Below are positions 61,718 to 64,000 of a DNA stretch of 64,000 nt, one piece after another. Position 1 is the first letter of the stretch. Each line of letters starts with the position of its first letter. This stretch comes from CADCVT01 sp036389485 (GTDB taxonomy: Bacteria > Actinomycetota > Thermoleophilia > Solirubrobacterales > Solirubrobacteraceae): positions 8,044-72,043 of the forward strand of contig DASVPR010000033.1 in assembly GCA_036389485.1 (NCBI GenBank). The letters run 5' to 3'. The position numbers and the translations under genes are program-made. The notes beneath the pieces were generated by a model, which ran no database searches, had not been told where the DNA came from, and saw only the letters and a program-made list of their open reading frames with translations.

Positions 61718-62019
61718 CAGGACTCCTCGAGGCCCTGGAGGCCCTGGAAGATCGGGATCGAGTCGCCTTCCTTCACCTGGACGACGGCCTTCTTCCATGC
61801 GCGCGTGCGCCCGCTGGTGAACCCGCGGCGCTTCGGCTTGGACTTGACGCTCATCGTCTTGACGTCGACGACCGTCACGTCGAAGAGCTCCTCCACCGCC
61901 TGGCGGATCTGCGTCTTGTGCGCGTCCGGGTGGACGCGGAACGTGTACTTGTCGAACCCGGCGAGGACGTAGCTCTTCTCGCTGACGACCGGCCGGATGA
62001 TCACCTGGCTGGCGTCCAT
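61717..62019 (-). CDS. rplW: 50S ribosomal protein L23
   Basis: A 100-residue L23 (exit-tunnel protein and chaperone docking site): IIRPVVSEKSYVLAGFDKYTFRV and C-terminal KPKRRGFTSGRTRAWKKAVVQV. ATG overlaps the rplD stop. Confidence 0.98.
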   Translation of the reverse strand: MDASQVIIRPVVSEKSYVLAGFDKYTFRVHPDAHKTQIRQAVEELFDVTVVDVKTMSVKSKPKRRGFTSGRTRAWKKAVVQVKEGDSIPIFQGLQGLEES

Positions 62020-62663
62020 CAGCTCGCCCTCCTCGCCATGGCGTCGAGCGCGCCCTGCGAGGCGAGCACGGAGCCGGCGCCGACGAGGTCGGTCACGCCG
62101 ACGGCGTCCGCCGGCAGCACCGAGGCGCGGTCGAGGTTGCGGAACGAGTAGGCCGCCTTCGCCTCCTCCTCGGTGAGGACGACGAGCAGCGGCGCGTGGT
62201 GGGCGTCCCACCCCGCGATCAGCTCGGCCGCCTTCTTGGTCGAGGGGGTGTCGAACGCGCTCGGGTCGAACACGGCGACCGAGCCGCGGTCCGCGTGCAG
62301 CGACAGCGCGCTGCGCAGCGCCGCCCGCTTCTCCTTGCGGTTGACCTTGAAGGTGTACTTGCGCGGCTGCGGGCCGAAGACGGTGCCGCCGCCGGTCCAC
62401 ACCGGGGAGCGCGACGACCCGGCGCGGGCGCGGCCGGTGCCCTTCTGGCGCCACGGCTTCGCGCCGCCGCCGCGGACCTGACCGCGGGTCTTCGTCGAGT
62501 GGGTGCCCTGCCGGCGCGCGGCGAGCTCCGCGCGCACCGACTCGTGCACGAGCGCCCCGTTGAACTCCGCGCCGAACGCCTTCTCGTCGAGGTCGGCGTT
62601 CTTCTTGGTGCCGGTGTTGGGGGTGGTGGTGGGACCGATTATCGGCGCCTTCGGCTTAGCCAT
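62019..62663 (-). CDS. rplD: 50S ribosomal protein L4
   Basis: A 214-residue L4: FGAEFNGALVHESVRAELAARRQGTHSTKTRGQVRGGGAKPWRQKGTGRAR in family order, then GGTVFGPQPRKYTFKVNRKEKR. In many bacteria it autoregulates the S10 operon. ATG 62663 overlaps rplC by 8 bp. Confidence 0.98.
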   Translation of the reverse strand: MAKPKAPIIGPTTTPNTGTKKNADLDEKAFGAEFNGALVHESVRAELAARRQGTHSTKTRGQVRGGGAKPWRQKGTGRARAGSSRSPVWTGGGTVFGPQPRKYTFKVNRKEKRAALRSALSLHADRGSVAVFDPSAFDTPSTKKAAELIAGWDAHHAPLLVVLTEEEAKAAYSFRNLDRASVLPADAVGVTDLVGAGSVLASQGALDAMARRAS

Positions 62664-63273
62664 CGGTGCGCACCTCCACGATCCCGTTGCGCGGGCCGGG
62701 CACGGCGCCGCGCAGGATCAGCAGGTTCTGGCCGGCGTCGACCCGGACGACCTCTAGCCCCTTCTGCGTGATGCGCTTGTTGCCCATCTGGCCGGGCATC
62801 TTCTGGCCGGGGAACACGCGCGAGGGCGTCGCCGACGCGCCGATCGAGCCGGGGGCGCGGACGTTGTGCGAGCCGTGGGTGACCGGGCCGCGGCTGAAGC
62901 CGTGGCGCTTGATGCCGCCCTGGAAGCCCTTGCCCTTCGAGGTGCCGGAGACCTTGACCTTCTGGCCCACCTCGAACGCCTCGACGGTGACGGTGTCGCC
63001 CACGACGAGCTCGCCGGCCTCGTCGCGGAACTCCACGACGTGCTTCATCGGCGGCGCGCCCGCCTTGCGCAGGTGGCCGAGCTCGGCCTTCGACAGGTGC
63101 TTCTCCTTCGTCGCCCCGAACGCGAGCTGCACCGCCTCGTAGCCGTCGCGGTCCGCGGCGCGGATCGCGGTGACCGGGCACGGCCCCGCCTCGAGCACGG
63201 TGACGCGCTCGACGCGCCCGTCGTCGAGGAACAGCTGGGTCATCCCGAGCTTCTTGGCGAGGATCGCGGCCAT
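62656..63273 (-). CDS. rplC: 50S ribosomal protein L3
   Basis: A 205-residue L3: AILAKKLGMTQLFLDDGRVERVTVLEAGP and the core GTSKGKGFQGGIKRHGF...THGSHNVRAPGSIGA containing the methylated Gln position. Four bp after rpsJ. Confidence 0.99.
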   Translation of the reverse strand: MAAILAKKLGMTQLFLDDGRVERVTVLEAGPCPVTAIRAADRDGYEAVQLAFGATKEKHLSKAELGHLRKAGAPPMKHVVEFRDEAGELVVGDTVTVEAFEVGQKVKVSGTSKGKGFQGGIKRHGFSRGPVTHGSHNVRAPGSIGASATPSRVFPGQKMPGQMGNKRITQKGLEVVRVDAGQNLLILRGAVPGPRNGIVEVRTDG

Positions 63274-63277
63274 CGGA

Positions 63278-63601
63278 CTACGCGAGGCGGATCTCGATGT
63301 CGACGCCCGCCGGCAGGTGGTCCAGGCGCTGGAGGGAGTCGACGGTCTTCGGGGTCGGCTGGTGGATGTCGATGAGCCGCTTGTGCGTGCGGATCTCGAA
63401 GTGCTCCTGCGAGTCCTTGTCCTTGAACGGCGAGCGGATGACCGCGTAGACGTTCTTCTCCGTGGGCAGGGGCACGGGCCCGCTCACCGTGGCTCCGGTG
63501 CGGGTCGCCGTCTCGACGATGTCCTTCGCCGCCGTCTCGATGGCCGAGTGGTCGTAGGCCTTCAGGCGGATCCGGATCTTGTTTTGGGCGAGGCCCGCCA
63601 C
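63278..63601 (-). CDS. rpsJ: 30S ribosomal protein S10
   Basis: A 107-residue S10: NKIRIRLKAYDHSAIETAAKDIVETA, GPVPLPTEKNVYAVIRSPFKDKDSQEHFE, then HKRLIDIHQPTPKTVDSL. GTG 63601 start, only 2 bp after the tuf stop, so tuf and the S10 operon are joined here. Confidence 0.99.
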   Translation of the reverse strand: MAGLAQNKIRIRLKAYDHSAIETAAKDIVETATRTGATVSGPVPLPTEKNVYAVIRSPFKDKDSQEHFEIRTHKRLIDIHQPTPKTVDSLQRLDHLPAGVDIEIRLA

Positions 63602-63603
63602 TC

Positions 63604-64000
<397 letters not shown>

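Overview
The window is about 64 kb of very GC-rich chromosome (roughly 70% or more by eye) with dense gene packing, frequent GTG/TTG starts and many 4-bp stop/start overlaps. The gene content (actinobacterial FadD15-type ligase, SARP/BTAD regulator, GerW, DUF1707, DUF4239, ribosomal proteins with long Lys/Ala extensions) suggests an actinobacterium, most like the Thermoleophilia/Solirubrobacterales (Conexibacter-like). The lineage is inference; no 16S gene is present. There is no CRISPR array, intact transposase or prophage.

Region 1 (1-9.9 kb) is metabolic. A Liv-type ABC transporter (LivM partial, LivH, a fused LivF-LivG ATPase) is divergent from an acyl-CoA synthetase. GerW, rubredoxin, a Nudix hydrolase, an epimerase, a small stress-like protein, a thiolase and an aldehyde dehydrogenase follow. 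Region 2 (9.9-22.2 kb) holds a two-component system with DUF4173 and EEP proteins, and two ECF sigma factors each fused to a zinc-finger anti-sigma-like domain, a membrane segment and a low-complexity tail. Between them lie an amino-acid dehydrogenase, an MBL hydrolase, a PQQ-type sugar dehydrogenase, DUF4239 and a tRNA-Pro whose 3' half is duplicated downstream. Region 3 (22.2-29.8 kb) has a small helix-turn-helix protein behind a near-consensus promoter, a second acyl-CoA synthetase, an aminotransferase, a secreted trypsin, a patatin and a D,D-carboxypeptidase.

Region 4 (29.8-36.2 kb) is the most intriguing. An overlapping minus-strand operon encodes a MazG-like pyrophosphohydrolase, a membrane-anchored dCTP-deaminase/dUTPase-fold protein lacking the deaminase Glu, a COG2509-like flavoprotein, SurE nucleotidase and NAD+-dependent DNA ligase. 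It is divergent from a STAS protein across a perfect 9-bp dyad. Region 5 (36.1-42.4 kb) separates truA from rplQ and carries a frameshifted acetyltransferase, a 23-bp palindromic tandem repeat, a 2-oxo-acid decarboxylase with an amine oxidase, DUF1707 and a DsbA-like protein.

Region 6 (42.3-64 kb) is the S10-spc-alpha ribosomal superoperon on the minus strand, from tuf to rplQ. It is interrupted between map and rpmJ by about 5.6 kb holding a giant SARP-family regulator and two Cys-rich secreted proteins, and infA is missing from its usual place. L22, S17 and S3 carry unusually long low-complexity extensions.

Three genes (15333, 25966 and 35249) have no conventional start where one is needed but do have a CTG codon at the end of the upstream gene; in two of them it forms a CTGA overlap.
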